Origin: Rhytidiadelphus loreus
Lineage: Eukaryota; Streptophyta; Bryopsida; Hypnales; Hylocomiaceae
Length of the DNA stretch: 64,000 bases
Direction of reading: 5' to 3'
Assembly: GCA_947034895.1 (NCBI GenBank)
Contig: OX344761.1
Location: forward strand, 78,801,839 to 78,865,838
Notes under the pieces: model-generated
Seen by the model: the letters and a program-made list of their open reading frames with translations, nothing else
Told to the model about the DNA's origin: nothing
Databases searched by the model: none
Position numbers and translations under genes: made by a program
In this document: positions 12,776 through 25,321 of the stretch, one piece after another
Position numbering within the stretch: position 1 is the stretch's first letter
Layout: each line of letters begins with the position of its first letter

Positions 12776-13330
12776 CATGAGCTGCTGCAGAGCTCCAGCT
12801 CAAACTCCAAAGGCTGCCAAAGGTGACAGAACAGACGCAAGAACAGGGCACTCAAGTCAGATGAGACTGATGGAGGGGCAGGACCACATTCCCCCCCCTT
12901 GTTCAATAATTCTCTGTCTTGACACCAATCGATCGATCGTCTTTTTCTTTTTCTTCCGCTCTTTCTTTCTTTCACGGAGGCCTCTTGGGAATTGCCTCCA
13001 GCGGTGGTGGCCTGGCCCAAATTATTTCCTTCTGTGGGCTTTGGAACACAGCGTAGTCACCGGGTTCTGTGCATCCATAGGCTACTGTAGGCAGTGTTTC
13101 GTCCAACAGGAACACTTTTCATCCGTATTCTTGAAGATTCTGCCATCTCAGTCAGAAGGTACAGACCCCTGGTGTTTGGGTGTTTGCGAGCCCAAGGTAG
13201 GGGGTGTATGCATACCCATTATGGACCCTCTTCCCAATTAGAGTCTCTATCTACATCTATCCCAACATTTTTGGACTGAATTTAGTGGAGAGGAATAATT
13301 CATGTTTGTTCAATATTCAGATGTGGGTAG

Positions 13331-13618
13331 TAAGGTAACTACACCTAAAATCACACAAATAAGCAATTCGGGATGGTTCCAATTAATATGTTGAAAAAAA
13401 ATTGTGGTGTCTTGTTGGTAGTCAAAAGGGGATTATAAATTCCCTCAGAATGCATTTTTTGAATACCATATGAATAAGCTATGAATTTTCAAAGTGTTGA
13501 AAATGGGTGTTTCTAAAACTAATTTCATAGACTCTCATGAACTATGGGAATACATTTTAGGCAAGAATTTGGAGTGGACATTTTTAGAAAGCAATTGAAA
13601 TTAGGTGTAGTTACATAG
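13331..13618. mobile_element. MITE with GTAACTACACCTAA ends
   Basis: The left end reads TAAGGTAACTACACCTAA and the right end TTAGGTGTAGTTAC, a clear terminal inverted repeat about 285 bp apart. Part of the interior (ATTTTTTGAATACCA...ATGAATTTTCAAAG) recurs diverged near 16100-16180 and 39950-40000, so the family is dispersed. Confidence 0.6.
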
Positions 13619-13994
13619 AGCTTATATAAGAAAATTGTATGGTTTCTCAATAGTTATCTAATTTTTAATCAACTTTTATTCTTGTACATGTCACTGATTT
13701 TTCTTCCTAAGAGCTTTTCTAAATTAATAGTTATGGACTTCTAAAGTAATCAATCTCTAATTAAAAAAGAAAACATATGCTTGAATAAATAAAAACTCAA
13801 CAACATAAAGTACATAATGTTTTGAGGCAAAAAATTAACCACAAATATTAGGGACCAAATTCTAAGGGTTTGAACAAGGAAATTCATCCAAAAATGTCTT
13901 CTCTCATCTTTCAAGATCAGTCTTTATTTTAAGAATTTCAATCATATGTGAATATTCTTTTTAGTTAATTCTCTCAAAGAAATCTCAATTATAG

Positions 13995-14260
13995 GTTAGT
14001 TCTCATACCTTCATCAAGTGTGATTGTGATTGTGGGATGTTTGTTGAATCAAGCAATTACTAAAGAAAAGGTTTCTAAAGTAAATTAATACTTATGTCTT
14101 TCGTTCATTATAATATGTGACATCATGTTAGTTCCCATACCTTCATCAAGTGTGACTGTGTGACTATGAGATGTTTGTTGAATCAAGCAATTATGACAGA
14201 AAAGGTTTCTAAAGTAAATTAATTATTATATCTTCCATTTATTATAACATGTGATATCAT
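13995..14260. repeat. 132-bp tandem duplication
   Basis: Two adjacent copies of about 132 bp, the first from 13995 and the second from 14127, share CATACCTTCATCAAGTGTGA, GATGTTTGTTGAATCAAGCA and AAAAGGTTTCTAAAGTAAAT with a few substitutions. Confidence 0.9.
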
Positions 14261-14981
14261 GTTATTTTAACCTTGAACATAATTATAACAATAGAGATGT
14301 AAAAAATCAACATGTTCTTTCCCTCAATCATTTTTTATGCCTTCTTTATGACAATGAGGTCATTTCACCCACCATAGTTGGGATGAACCATCGATGGTAC
14401 CCTACCAACACTTAGGTTTAACTCATGTCCACTTCATTGGTACACAAGTCAAGGCCAAAGCCACTAAACTAAGGTCACGTGTTATCCTTGCATATGAACC
14501 TTTGATTATGTCCACCACCTCTCAAGGGATTTTACCAAAAATTGTAACTCAAATAGTACCAATTATCTTAAAGCATCTCCACCCTTGTCACAATGAAATT
14601 GCCTTGCCAAATGATTTTTTGTGGGCACAATTGTTCTTCCAGGTTCCACCAACAAAGTAGCTCCCCACCCTTTCTCTCCATATCTACACAATACATAACA
14701 TGAGTATGGGATGTACGTTGCATCTTAGCACATACTCTCATTGGTGGGAGTTGCTATAATTGTCAAACATTTCAAAAAGTGTTACAAAAATATAGTCAAC
14801 CAAGGAGAATCCAAACTTGGTGAAAAAATTGGAGGACCCATGAGGATGAAGGTTGAAGGCTCATTTTACAAAAGCTGAGTTCTCTTTTTTCTCGGACATG
14901 TCTACAACGGGGGAGATTTGAAAGGCCAGACTTCCCATAGATTGGACTGAGCCCCTTTTCAATGAAAGAATAGAGATGCTC

Positions 14982-15210
14982 TTAACCCTTAAGTGCTCCA
15001 ACATCCATATTCTGGACGATGAACAAAGGGCTTGGTGGCGCTATTTAGTCCAACTAACTTCTCATTCATCCAATGTAACACTTGAATCTTGAAAAGACAA
15101 CCTTCTTTAATGATCAATTTCATAAAATTGTAGTAAATGATGTTTCTGTAGAAAGATATAAGCAAAAATGTGCCAAAATTTGAAAAAGAATCAAGGCATT
15201 AAGGGGTTAA
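14982..15210. mobile_element. TTAA-bounded MITE, copy 1 (229 bp)
   Basis: The left end is TTAACCCTTAAGTGC and the right end GGCATTAAGGGGTTAA. The interior matches the element ending at 38717 over about 200 bp (shared ATTCTGGAYGATGAACAAAG and TTGAAAAGACAACCTT). TTAA borders with CCC-type termini are the hallmark of piggyBac-superfamily insertions. Confidence 0.7.
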
Positions 15211-16503
15211 TATGCACATTCATATGATGACAACATTTGTCTACTGCTAGCATCCTTTATTTGCGTTCTTCTACTATTAATTCCCAATGACATTTTTTGC
15301 CTACAAAGAACATTGTTTATTCAAATCCTCCAAACTAGAATCTTCCCAAATAGCATCAGTTTTACGTCCAGGAGGTTGACGATTACTCCTTGTAAGTTAC
15401 CAGTTTAATTTGACGACTGCTGTTGTTTTGACGGTTACCAGTACTTTCACTGAGATTTTTATTTTAAAAGGCACACCAAAAAAATACTCTAGTCTTGTCT
15501 AGCTCACCTTGACTGACCCTTCCCAGTCATCACCTGAAGTTAAATGTGCTGCACATCAATTCTGTTGCTTACAACATGCTCTAAAGAAATTTACTGCTCG
15601 TGAAAATAAATAGTATCACAAAATTATTTTTAAAATCTTATTTAAGTAACCAAGTACTTGTGACTCTGGTTGAGTGGTGTTATAATAAGGAAATTTATAT
15701 CTTTGGCTTGTGTCAGGGTAAGCCGTTTATTGCAGCCCAATGTCAAACCCGTGAGTTCAATTTTTATCGGGCCGGGGACCAGGATTGTTGTGGTATTAAT
15801 AAGTTAATGAACATGACCAGGTTTTTAAGTTGTCACAACTCACAAGTGTGGTGGCCTTCCCAAACCTGCAGTTTTAGGGCAAATGAATCTGGTGGGATGA
15901 ATTCGAGTTCGATAGGCGTCACTTGGTTAAATGCATGTCACATGGTCCTCTTTGAGAAGTGTGTGAGGATTGACACAATGTGTGCTTGGGCATGAGACCC
16001 AAGGCAAGCGGAGGTAAAATCATCCGAAGAAGGACATATCATGGATTCTATTTATTGAATTGCACAAGTTTTCGATTGATCTTGTAGGGATTTTAGATTC
16101 TCTTAGGCTGCATTTTTTGGACACCAAATGAATAAAATATGAATTTTCAAAGGATTGAAAATATGTGCACTTTGAATCAAGTCTAGGTTAATTCTAATGT
16201 TGTCTCATATTTTATACATTTAGGCAAGGGTTTGTAGGGATTGGATTTAGAAATGGGTCACGATTAGGTGTAATAGCCTTAGATGAGCCCATTGCAAGCC
16301 CTTGTTCTACATAGGATGGTTGGAATTTTTAATAGTTTCTTTGTATTTAGATAGATGTATGAGAAGGCAATAGCATTTGAAACTATATTTTTGGACAAAG
16401 TACATATATTTTATGAAATTTGGTAGTAACCACACAATAAAGGTTTCTATTGATGTTGTATAATATAATAACATTAGAGATATTAAGAACAAGGGAATAT
16501 GGA

Positions 16504-17061
16504 TTAACCCCTAAAGGTCAATTGTCTATTGAATAGACAATTGAAAATCCAAGTAGGTTCTTATGAAGTGAATTTTGGTCAAATGTTCACAAAATTTTGA
16601 CATGAGTTATGAACATGTACTTCCTTAGTAGGAATTTCTTTTACGAGGTGTTTGGATCAAAAATTATACTGCCCTAAACCTTTTTTTCTCATTCGGCAAC
16701 TTTTACAAATTCCTCCTTTATTTTTGAAATTTGGCAAGCATGTAACTTACATGATACAAGATATAAATGTTAAAAAAAATATCCATGTATAGTGTAATAT
16801 CTCATTCTAAGAGGAGTTAAGGGGTGTTGGCCCTATCAAGCAAGGTAAAAAAAAGTTCTTCTAACTTTAAACATTATAATCTTTCAATCCGTGGGGTCAA
16901 AGTTTATAATTTTTTTTCAACATAGTCCCATAGTAGTCTAGTAAAAATTTGTATGGTTGAATTTTGAAAAAAAAAAATTATTTTCTTTTCTTTTCTTGCC
17001 CTGAAAAGTTGCAATTTTCACAATTTCTACCCAAAATATGCCTCCAACCTTTAGGGATTAA
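16504..17061. mobile_element. TTAA-bounded element, copy 2 (558 bp)
   Basis: The left end TTAACCCCTAAAGGTCAATT faces the right end CCTTTAGGGATTAA. Both borders are TTAA. There is no coding capacity. Confidence 0.65.
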
Positions 17062-18478
17062 CAACTACCAAATGCTACAAAGTTATTAAATCAAGTAGGA
17101 AATATAACATGAATAGTATGATAGTAAAATTTAAAAGACATATTTGATCTTCTTAACCTCTAAAATTCCCTACAAACCAAAACAAGTTTTGAAAAATTTA
17201 GACATCTACTATGAAGTATCAAATTTTGTTTTTTCCTTCCTCATTTCAGGGGTGGAATGAGGAAAACAAACAAATGTAAGTGAAATTTAATCTTCATAAA
17301 GAGCCAACAATTAAAAAAAAGTTATGCGATTTTTTGTTTTGGGCCCAAATTCAAGTAGAAAGAGGGCAACATCTTATTAAGGAATTGTGAGTTATAGGCC
17401 TCAAAAGCTCGACAAAGCTACATTGTCACACACACACGTATATATATACCACCCCTCAATAGAATTTCAACCATATCCTATACAAATACTTCAAAATTCA
17501 ATAAAATTTGTAAGTCTTCTTGTAGTATATATGTATTGTTGTATTTTGCAATCCCACACAAATTAAAATTTCTGCAAACTAAAGTAAATACAATCTATGA
17601 AATGAAGAGGTTCTTGAAATAATATATTATTATTGTATGGTACCTATTATGGTATATTTCCTATTCAAATAATACCTTTTATCTCTTGCAATTGATGAAA
17701 ACATAACAAAGTGTACTTAGTGTACATTCAATACACCACGTTGTTTATACATCTTTCCAAATGTTTCATAAAATAGAAAAGGACAAAGCTCATTTTTTCG
17801 AAGTTTTAAGTATCCAAAAGCAAAATATATTGTCACAAACTTTCACAATTCTCTTCATATGGGTAAGATTATTAATGATTTTGAGCCAATTGCACGTACT
17901 TTTTAAGTGCACGAGTAATATTTAGCACCAACATATAATCTTCTAAGAACTAAGAGTTAATGTTGTTGATATGTTTCACTAGTCGAACATGGTCCATGCA
18001 AATTAAAAAATGGCCACAAGAATTCAAGACTGATAAATAGTCTATTTAGGAGGGGGCATGTAGATAATTTCTACAAGGGAATTCAACAATGAGTGCATAG
18101 TGCAAAAGGTGCCCCTATTTGGGGGCAATGTAAGCTTGAAAATTCCAAGGCCAATCACAATCCCAAGTCACCTAGGTGCACCTATGCAGTACACATATGC
18201 TCAAAGCAACTCCATTTCTATACACTCCATATTTCCACTAATGTTACAAACCTTGAAATGTGAAACTCGGCAATTCAAGTTGTAGAACAATGTAGGTTAT
18301 TTGCATATATGACATACAAGGTGCATGAATTGATGTATACAATAGTCACAACAATTTACATTGAATGTTGAGCTGGATCCAACGACACATGGCACTTCCA
18401 CTTTAGATCATTATTGCACCTTTTACATATCTAAGACATTACAAAATAGCGACATATTGTACATGTGTGGTGCCATAT

Positions 18479-18709
18479 TTAACCCTTGAAGGGTCTGAAA
18501 GCCCTTTGTGGCCATATAAAATATTATGAATTCAGTGGTACTTGATCATAAAAACATTGACCAAATACTTTTCAATACAAAGTAAATTAATGATCTTGAT
18601 AGTATGTAAATAACAACGTGTCACAATACATACATTAAACCACAATTGAAGATTTATAAGGCTAATTACGGGTCATTTAAAAGTACCCCAAGGGTCTTTC
18701 AAGGGTTAA
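18479..18709. mobile_element. TTAA-bounded MITE, copy 3 (231 bp)
   Basis: The left end TTAACCCTTGAAGGGTCTGAAAG faces the right end CAAGGGTCTTTCAAGGGTTAA. The terminal repeat is about 20 bp, with TTAA at both borders. Confidence 0.75.
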
Positions 18710-19594
18710 ACATGATAAGGTTTAGATATTAAAATGACCTCCCAAAGAAAAATATTAGATGTTGAATATCCAATCCACTAGTGTACGTCTTGCCATATTT
18801 TAGTACACACTTTGTATTCCGAGAATAAATATACAATACACACCGGACTTTCTTTTTCAAGGTTCACCATGGTTGTATGGATAAAAAGGGACAAAAGCCT
18901 TGCAATGGTTAGGTCAGAATAATTCAAAAGATTCACAGCGAGTAGCGAGCCTCCATGAAACCGGCCTCTGATGATTGATTGAGCAACAGCGTGTCAAATT
19001 GCATAAACCATTGAGACATCACGGTGTGCCACATCTGGACAAACGAAGTTCAACGTTGTTGTCCGGCCATTCCGTGCTTGCATTGCATTCAAGGAGCGGC
19101 TCCAGAGTTTTTCTGAATGATTGAATGAGAGAAGGACAACAACAAGGGAAACACACTGCCGGTGAGCGAGTTTTCGCTAAGAAGGTGATGCAAATTTTTT
19201 TATAGGGAATATTTGTTGAGGTGTTCTTCCTTTTTTCAGTGGATGAAATCACTAAATTGCTATCACATTTTTATTAGATGTTCTGAATCGTTTCTTCAAC
19301 ATACATACATTGATTGATTTGGGAGATGTGTATAGAGTGATGATGATAGTTTTAGGCAGGGTGCGATTTTGGGTGTACCCACCTTATGCAACATCCAACT
19401 TCTTGTATCACATGCATATGAAATTCTATTCCTCTAAGGTCCAATCAACCATTTTAAAACTATAATTATGGCCAACCATAAAAACATTCCAATTTCGAAG
19501 ACAAAAATTGCATTTCTGGCAAATTTTTTAAAGCTAAACCTTCAAAACTTATTTGAAGCGTTCTAAAAATAGTTTTGGGATTTTAATGGTACAA

Positions 19595-19674
19595 AAACTT
19601 TCTACCCCTAGTGCTTAACATTATCTACTTTGATAAACTTTCTACCCCTGGTACTTAACATTATCTACTTTGAC
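19595..19674. repeat. 40-bp direct tandem repeat, two copies
   Basis: Two adjacent 40-bp units share AAACTTTCTACCCCT and CTTAACATTATCTACTTTGA and differ at only a few positions. Confidence 0.9.
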
Positions 19675-20115
19675 AAACTTCAAAGAAGTCATGGAATTTA
19701 TTTTTTATAGCACATTTGTATTTTGCCCCAAATCCTTGGGCATTTATGGGAGTTAATGAAATTTTGATCCCTTGCCATTTTTTACTGGGGTTATTTTACA
19801 ATTCCTTTTGTATGTATAAGACTTCACATTTTATTGGAATAAATTCCTTTCATATTTTTAAAATGCAAAGTGTTAATAAGATGTGAAGTCCTTTTAATTT
19901 ATTTTAATGAAAATTTAGTATATTTATCCCTTGTAGCTCTTTGCAAACTTCTGAGGAATCTAATTTTATAAAGATCCAAAAATTGAAAAAAAGAATTGGG
20001 GGAAGGGCCCAACTTAAGTTGGAGAAGCAGAACATCAATTTTCTTTGAAAATTTGCATACTTCTTCTTAACTTGAGGCTTTACTCAAATTGCAATTTGTA
20101 AATATTCTATCCAAA

Positions 20116-20281
20116 CACTAGTAGAAAGGGTGGTCTTTGGGCACTAAGGAATTATAGTGCTAGCATATGGTGCCTATATAAGCCCCATGTTGGCACTAGT
20201 TTGGTGCCAATGTGAGTCTTTAGCACCATGCTCTTATACTATTCTTTGGTACCCGAAAGACCACCATTCTACTACTCAGTG
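20116..20281. mobile_element. CACTA-type MITE (166 bp) with AAA target duplication
   Basis: The element starts CACTAGTAGAAAGGGTGGTC and ends GACCACCATTCTACTACTCAGTG. The termini are inverted repeats and begin with the CACTA signature. AAA flanks it on both sides, matching the 3-bp target duplication of the CACTA/CMC superfamily. Confidence 0.85.
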
Positions 20282-20707
20282 AAAGAAAATTTGAATTATA
20301 GAGCTTGAAAGCCCGATACAACCACATTGTCAATAAGCTTGGGGAGTCTTGCAAAAAAACATTTAGCTTCACTTTGCAAGCTTTCTTCTCACACATACAT
20401 TATAGTCTCTCAAATCCTAAAATTTTCATATTCAACCCTAGCACTATTCAAGAATAAGATCCTATGATTATAAATTCTAAAAAATGAATAAAATTAGACA
20501 AATAGCTCGTTTTTGAGTATTTGCCAATTTATGACCCATGGATCTTTTAAAGATCAACCTTGGACTTCTTTATTCGTTTAACACCACTATTACATGCAAC
20601 ACCATATTGTCCATTTTAGATTCTTAGTTTCTGATATTAGGAACTTCCGCAGTAGATGTAATTTTGGGTGGTGCTGCAGAAAAACAAGAAATCAAGTCTA
20701 GCACGAA

Positions 20708-20799
20708 TCATGAGATTGTTCGCTCATGAGCTTGTTCAATGATGAGATTCCTCGCTCATGAGATTTCTTTTGCTCATGAGCGAAAAAGTTTGCTCATGA
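20708..20799. repeat. cluster of five TCATGAG palindromic motifs
   Basis: TCATGAG occurs at 20708, 20724, 20755, 20773 and 20793, mostly as CTCATGAG followed by ATT or C. It is too irregular to be a simple tandem repeat and lies in DNA with no gene. Confidence 0.6.
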
Positions 20800-21206
20800 G
20801 ATTGTTCGTTCATCACCTCAGTAGTCCGGACAATGGCAGAAAATTGAAGAGTTGACTTGCACAAAAGAAAGTGGGATATGATTAATATTTGCAGCATTTT
20901 GGCGAGGTGTTGGATTTAAGCTTAAGTCTCCAATTATACTGGAAACACTGAAAGTTGTCCATTCCATTGTCTCTTGCGTTGGACCTGCCTGAGCTTCCCG
21001 GAATCATGTACCAGTAGATAAGGGATCAATGAGCCAATGGGTCCCAACTTTGCAACCCAACAACAATCAGACTCTCTCACTTTACTACTCAAGCACGGTC
21101 TGATATGATGATTCTTAGGCAGAGTAAGGGAGTCCCGGGCCCTTTCCGGGGGTCACCCAAGACAAAACTATTATTTCCTCGACTGGATTAACATGGATTA
21201 ACATAA

Positions 21207-21346
21207 AGGGCCGGCTTCCATGTGGAATCGGGGGCGGTGAAGCCCACCAATCAACATTCAAATGGGAGTCCGATTTTTCTAGAGTCCCCATTCCACCATT
21301 GATCAGTGGGCTTCACCGGCCTTGACTCCACATGGAAGCCAGCCCT
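21207..21346. mobile_element. 140-bp MITE with AGGGCYGGCTTCCATGTGG ends
   Basis: The terminal 19 bp are inverted repeats with one mismatch, and a second inverted block (GGTGAAGCCCAC / GTGGGCTTCACC) lies inside, so the element folds nearly end to end. It is GC-rich compared with the flanks. The superfamily is not clear. Confidence 0.7.
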
Positions 21347-21612
21347 AAGTACTTACTAAACTCCTCCAATCATGAACCTCACTTCACCTCTTTCCCCCTC
21401 TCCCTCTCTTCACAAGTTAAGATAAGATAAACTAGCCCATTTTTGTTTACTATCTAATTTTGTCATTGTACTTTGAGTCCCAATTATGTCCAATCCATAA
21501 TCCATATTTGTTCATTTTTTGACAAAATCATTGCATCGGTACCAACAAGGGGTAATATGTCAATTCTTTAATGGTGAACACTTAAGTACCATTGGATACA
21601 TGGGAGAGTGAT

Positions 21613-22026
21613 TAAGGTAGGAGGCTATAAAACAGTGCGGGCTTTAAGAATGGCTCCTATAAATGGCTCTAAAATGGTGCATCTAAAGTTCTGAAATTGA
21701 CCAATACATTCATTGAATGAACCAAGGAAAAAAACATTATTAATTGCAAGAGCCAATCATTCTCTTTGTTTTCTCCATTTTTATTTAGAATTGCAAGTGA
21801 ACCATTCATGAAAGATCTAGGGTCACAAATAGGGACCTACAACCCAACTCGTTTGAAAATTCATAAGTAATTCAAAAATCTTTGGAAAAATATGAAACCA
21901 CTTAGGTTAGATTCCTCATCAATTTCTCTTTGTCTGAAAAATGAGCTAAAACTATTCCCGTCCAAAGAAATACATGAAAAAGGCAGACCAGCCCTTAGAT
22001 GCACCATTTCTGAGCCTCCTACCTTA
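21613..22026. mobile_element. TAAGGTAG-family MITE, copy 1 (414 bp)
   Basis: A perfect 14-bp terminal inverted repeat, TAAGGTAGGAGGCT, closes the element. A second inverted block (AATGGTGCATCTAA / TTAGATGCACCATT) lies inside. The outer TA on each side could be a mariner-type target duplication. Confidence 0.7.
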
Positions 22027-23785
22027 TGGGTTATTTTTCTAGGATGTTCATGACTCCACTCTATGAATGGTTTTATAACAGACCACTTCATATAGTCACA
22101 TAAATTACAATTTTAATTATAATTTCACTTGAATTTGATTCATGAAACAAGTGTACGACGTGTGACAAATACAATATGTGCCCCTCTTGGAATTGAACCC
22201 AAAATATTCATATTGCTTCAATGAAGGCACATATCAATGTTCCAAAGTCATGACATTGCCAACAGCCTTGCCATTTTTTGGCAACCACCACCTCCCTGAA
22301 GAAGACATCAAATACAAGCATCCAATCCCTGTCTACATCAATGTATTGTTTCCTCTATCAATGGAAATCGTCCATGTGTTTCAAAAAAATAAATTAAAAA
22401 AATCCCAATCTCGTTCTCGAAAATAATTGTAATTCCCATAAAGCACCCGCAACAAGGGACAAGTCAGATTCCTCTCTTGATTAACAAGAGATGGAAAACA
22501 AGTGAATGCTCTTCTGGCACAACAATTTCTCATCAAAGCAATCATAAAATATAGATAACATATGGATTGGAAACCCTCAGCCAAGTTTGGGACTAACGCA
22601 AACATATTAACCTCTAAATATCCACTCAATCATTTTTAGGGTCTTTGCTTAATTTTAGGGGCTCATAACATTTAGTAGCCTTCATGTCCGTTGCCTTTCC
22701 ATAATGCCAAATTCAGTTTTTAAGGTAGATTTGTCACCATTCCATTGGATAGTCAAAAAAGTGTTATAACTCATAACACAAACCCTCTTTCTACACCCTT
22801 AGATTTGCAAAAAGTATAGATATGGACGATTGTAATGAACTATTAAACTTGCCATTATGCTCTTGAGCCTCCTACCTCTCGAGCATTATCTAATCCTTCA
22901 TGCACCCAACTCATCAAATTGAGACTCCACTTGTTCACTTAACTACTAATGAAGTATTGTTGGGAGTAGAATATTCTACACCATCTATTGTAGAGCCAAA
23001 ATAGTGACAGTGCATGCTACTAAATACTGTGTTGCTCAAATCCTCCCCATTATTTTTTTTGAAATTTCGTAATTTTTCATGTAGTTTGTCAAGTTCTCTT
23101 TCCATAGTCAATTTTCTTTATTTGGACAAAAATTCCGCCTTGCATGATTTCTCAAAGTCAAACACTCCAAGAACTATTCATTACGGATTGTCTTGAGGAA
23201 AAAAACTTAGCCAATCAAAGGCCATTTTGGACAAGTAAAAAATTCCATGGTGGGCAAGTAGGCCAAGGAGCAAGAGATTGATTAGTTGGAATATATATGG
23301 ATAATGGGCACAACCATTCAAGTGAAACTTTTGTTTTCCCAATGTACCTACTTCATTGCAAAGCTCTAAAAGCAATCTTCCATTACTTCAATCCTTGTAA
23401 AAAATTTCATGCACATTCTTGACTATTTTCAATTGCATTTGGTAAGAAAAGGCCAACTCTTTTGTTGTGAAATTTGAAATATAGTCCCCTAAAATCATTT
23501 AGTTTGGAATTAAATATTGTTGTTTTTATAAAAACTGATTTTTGATTGAAGATATTTCAAAGTTTATATGGTCAATGTCTTTGAAAATTAGAGGGCACAA
23601 CAACTTGATAGTAATAAATACAATCTTGTGGTTAGATTTTTCTTAAAAATTCTAAAACAATTATACTTTCAGTTCAAAAATGGTGGTTTTTATTGTTAGA
23701 GACCCCTACCCTCAGAGATTTAGGATTTAAACTCATTTTCATATTAGATTAGCACTCAATGTAAATGTTTTATACTTTAAGCACC

Positions 23786-24863
23786 CATTAGATGAGATTC
23801 AGCCTTTATTAACCCCTAAATGTCCGTCAGAGACTATATTTTCACCAAAACTGCTCCAAAAGTGCCCTTGCATTTACAAGCACCAAATTTTAGATGAAAA
23901 ACATTTTTGGACACATGTAACCGTAGGATCTTGTAGTAAAATAGTTTGAAAAGATGTGGAAATTTTTTTAGTATTTTCCACTATGTAGATTGCAAGATAT
24001 TAACATTTGAAGTGACAAAAATCCTATTTTTGGCCCTGTGAAAATACGAGCAATTGCACTTCACAAGGTCACATTTGTATGAAAAAATGCCCCAAATGGA
24101 GGTTACTCTTTTGATTCATTCCTAAATTCAAGTTGGCTATATGCTTGAAAAAAATTTAGATCATTTGAAATTGTACAACATATAGGAAAAAATAGTAAGT
24201 GAATAAGTAGAGAATGATTATTTTTTTCCAAGAATATAAAAAATAAAGTTAAGTAAAGGACTTCAAAGTTTAATTTAGAGTAGAGATTCCATATCTACCC
24301 ACAAACTAACCCAAACAAAAATTCCTTGTAACTTTCATCTCATTAATCAAAATGGAATGATTCAAAACTTACTACATATATAAAAATCTAGAGAATCAAT
24401 TTCAAAGAAGTTTTTTTCTTGCCCGAGCTAGCTGTCAAACTCTGAAAATTACATATCATGCAATAACTTTTGAACCATGTAATTAAAAGTTATGAAAATT
24501 GTTGGGCCTTAAAGCTACTCCTTGGGCACACATTGTGTGAAATTTTCAAAGAAAAGAAACAAAAATTCGGTTTGTAGTGAGCTGCCCGAAATTGCTATGT
24601 TGCCAAAAAAAATTGTTTGGACGTTTAGGGATTAAGGGCTATGAATTCTCCCTTCGTTCCCTTACATTTTGATCTCTACCACGCAACCTACTGAAGTGGT
24701 CGAGAGATTGCCATGTTTGCAATCATTAATTTTTTATATTTTAATACATATATTTAAAATTAATGTTTTTTTAATATAAAAAATTCCAAACAACGCAAGT
24801 TGGTTTTCAACAGCAGGAACCAACTGAAAATGGCCGTCTTGGCAAGCCAAAAAACATATAATG
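23786..24863. mobile_element. CATTAGATG-family element split by a TTAA element
   Basis: The left end CATTAGATGAGATTCAGCC resembles the three intact relatives. The matching right end, AAAAAACATATAATG, appears about 1 kb further on, after a complete TTAA-bounded element. Removing the inner element leaves about 250 bp, near the length of the relatives. Confidence 0.55.
23809..24635. mobile_element. TTAA-bounded element, copy 4 (827 bp), nested
   Basis: The left end TTAACCCCTAAATGTCCGTC faces the right end GGACGTTTAGGGATTAA. Both borders are TTAA. The interior contains non-coding blocks shared with the copies at 25.3 and 35.0 kb, such as a CATTTTTAACTATAGG-like segment and a GCTGCCCG motif near the right end. 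Confidence 0.7.
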
Positions 24864-25321
24864 CTATTGGTGACTCCTTGTATGACAAACTTTATTATAT
24901 AATACAAAATTTGAAAATATGAAATTTTCTATAGCATTTAGGGTGAAATTTTGAAAAATCAAAACTCCTATCTTTGGAATAACAAACAATGTGCATTGCT
25001 ATGATATTTTAAATGTTTTTTTTTATACTCTTCCCTACTTTTAATGAATTTTTCAACCAGTGATAAAATTATCCTAGAAATGATCGTATAACCTTGAATG
25101 AAGAAATTCTTCCAATACACAAATATTTTGTCTTAACAATGATGAATGAAAGTAATTTTTAAGTTGTTTATTCGTAAACATTGATTTAGGCGTAGTACAC
25201 AATCATAACATGATTGAATGTTTTTGCCTAGTGCAAGTAGGATTTATAACTTAGGGTTGATTCATACTTGGCATGACAAGAAGTTTCAATCATTTTGACG
25301 GAAATAAAATCATATGGTTGG

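Noticed and set aside
12573..13020. Minus-strand open frames across the CT/GA tract
   Set aside because: The peptides are REREREHT-like translations of a microsatellite.
15600..15995. 131-codon open frame on the plus strand
   Set aside because: It lies in MITE-rich DNA, has no recognisable motif, and its composition looks accidental. A tRNA-derived SINE fragment was considered (a GAGTTCAATTTTTATC segment) but no clear A and B box pair was found.
22178..22426. Possible tRNA-derived SINE remnant near 22180
   Set aside because: A GGTTCAATTCC-like segment exists on the minus strand, but there is no convincing second promoter box, tail or target duplication.
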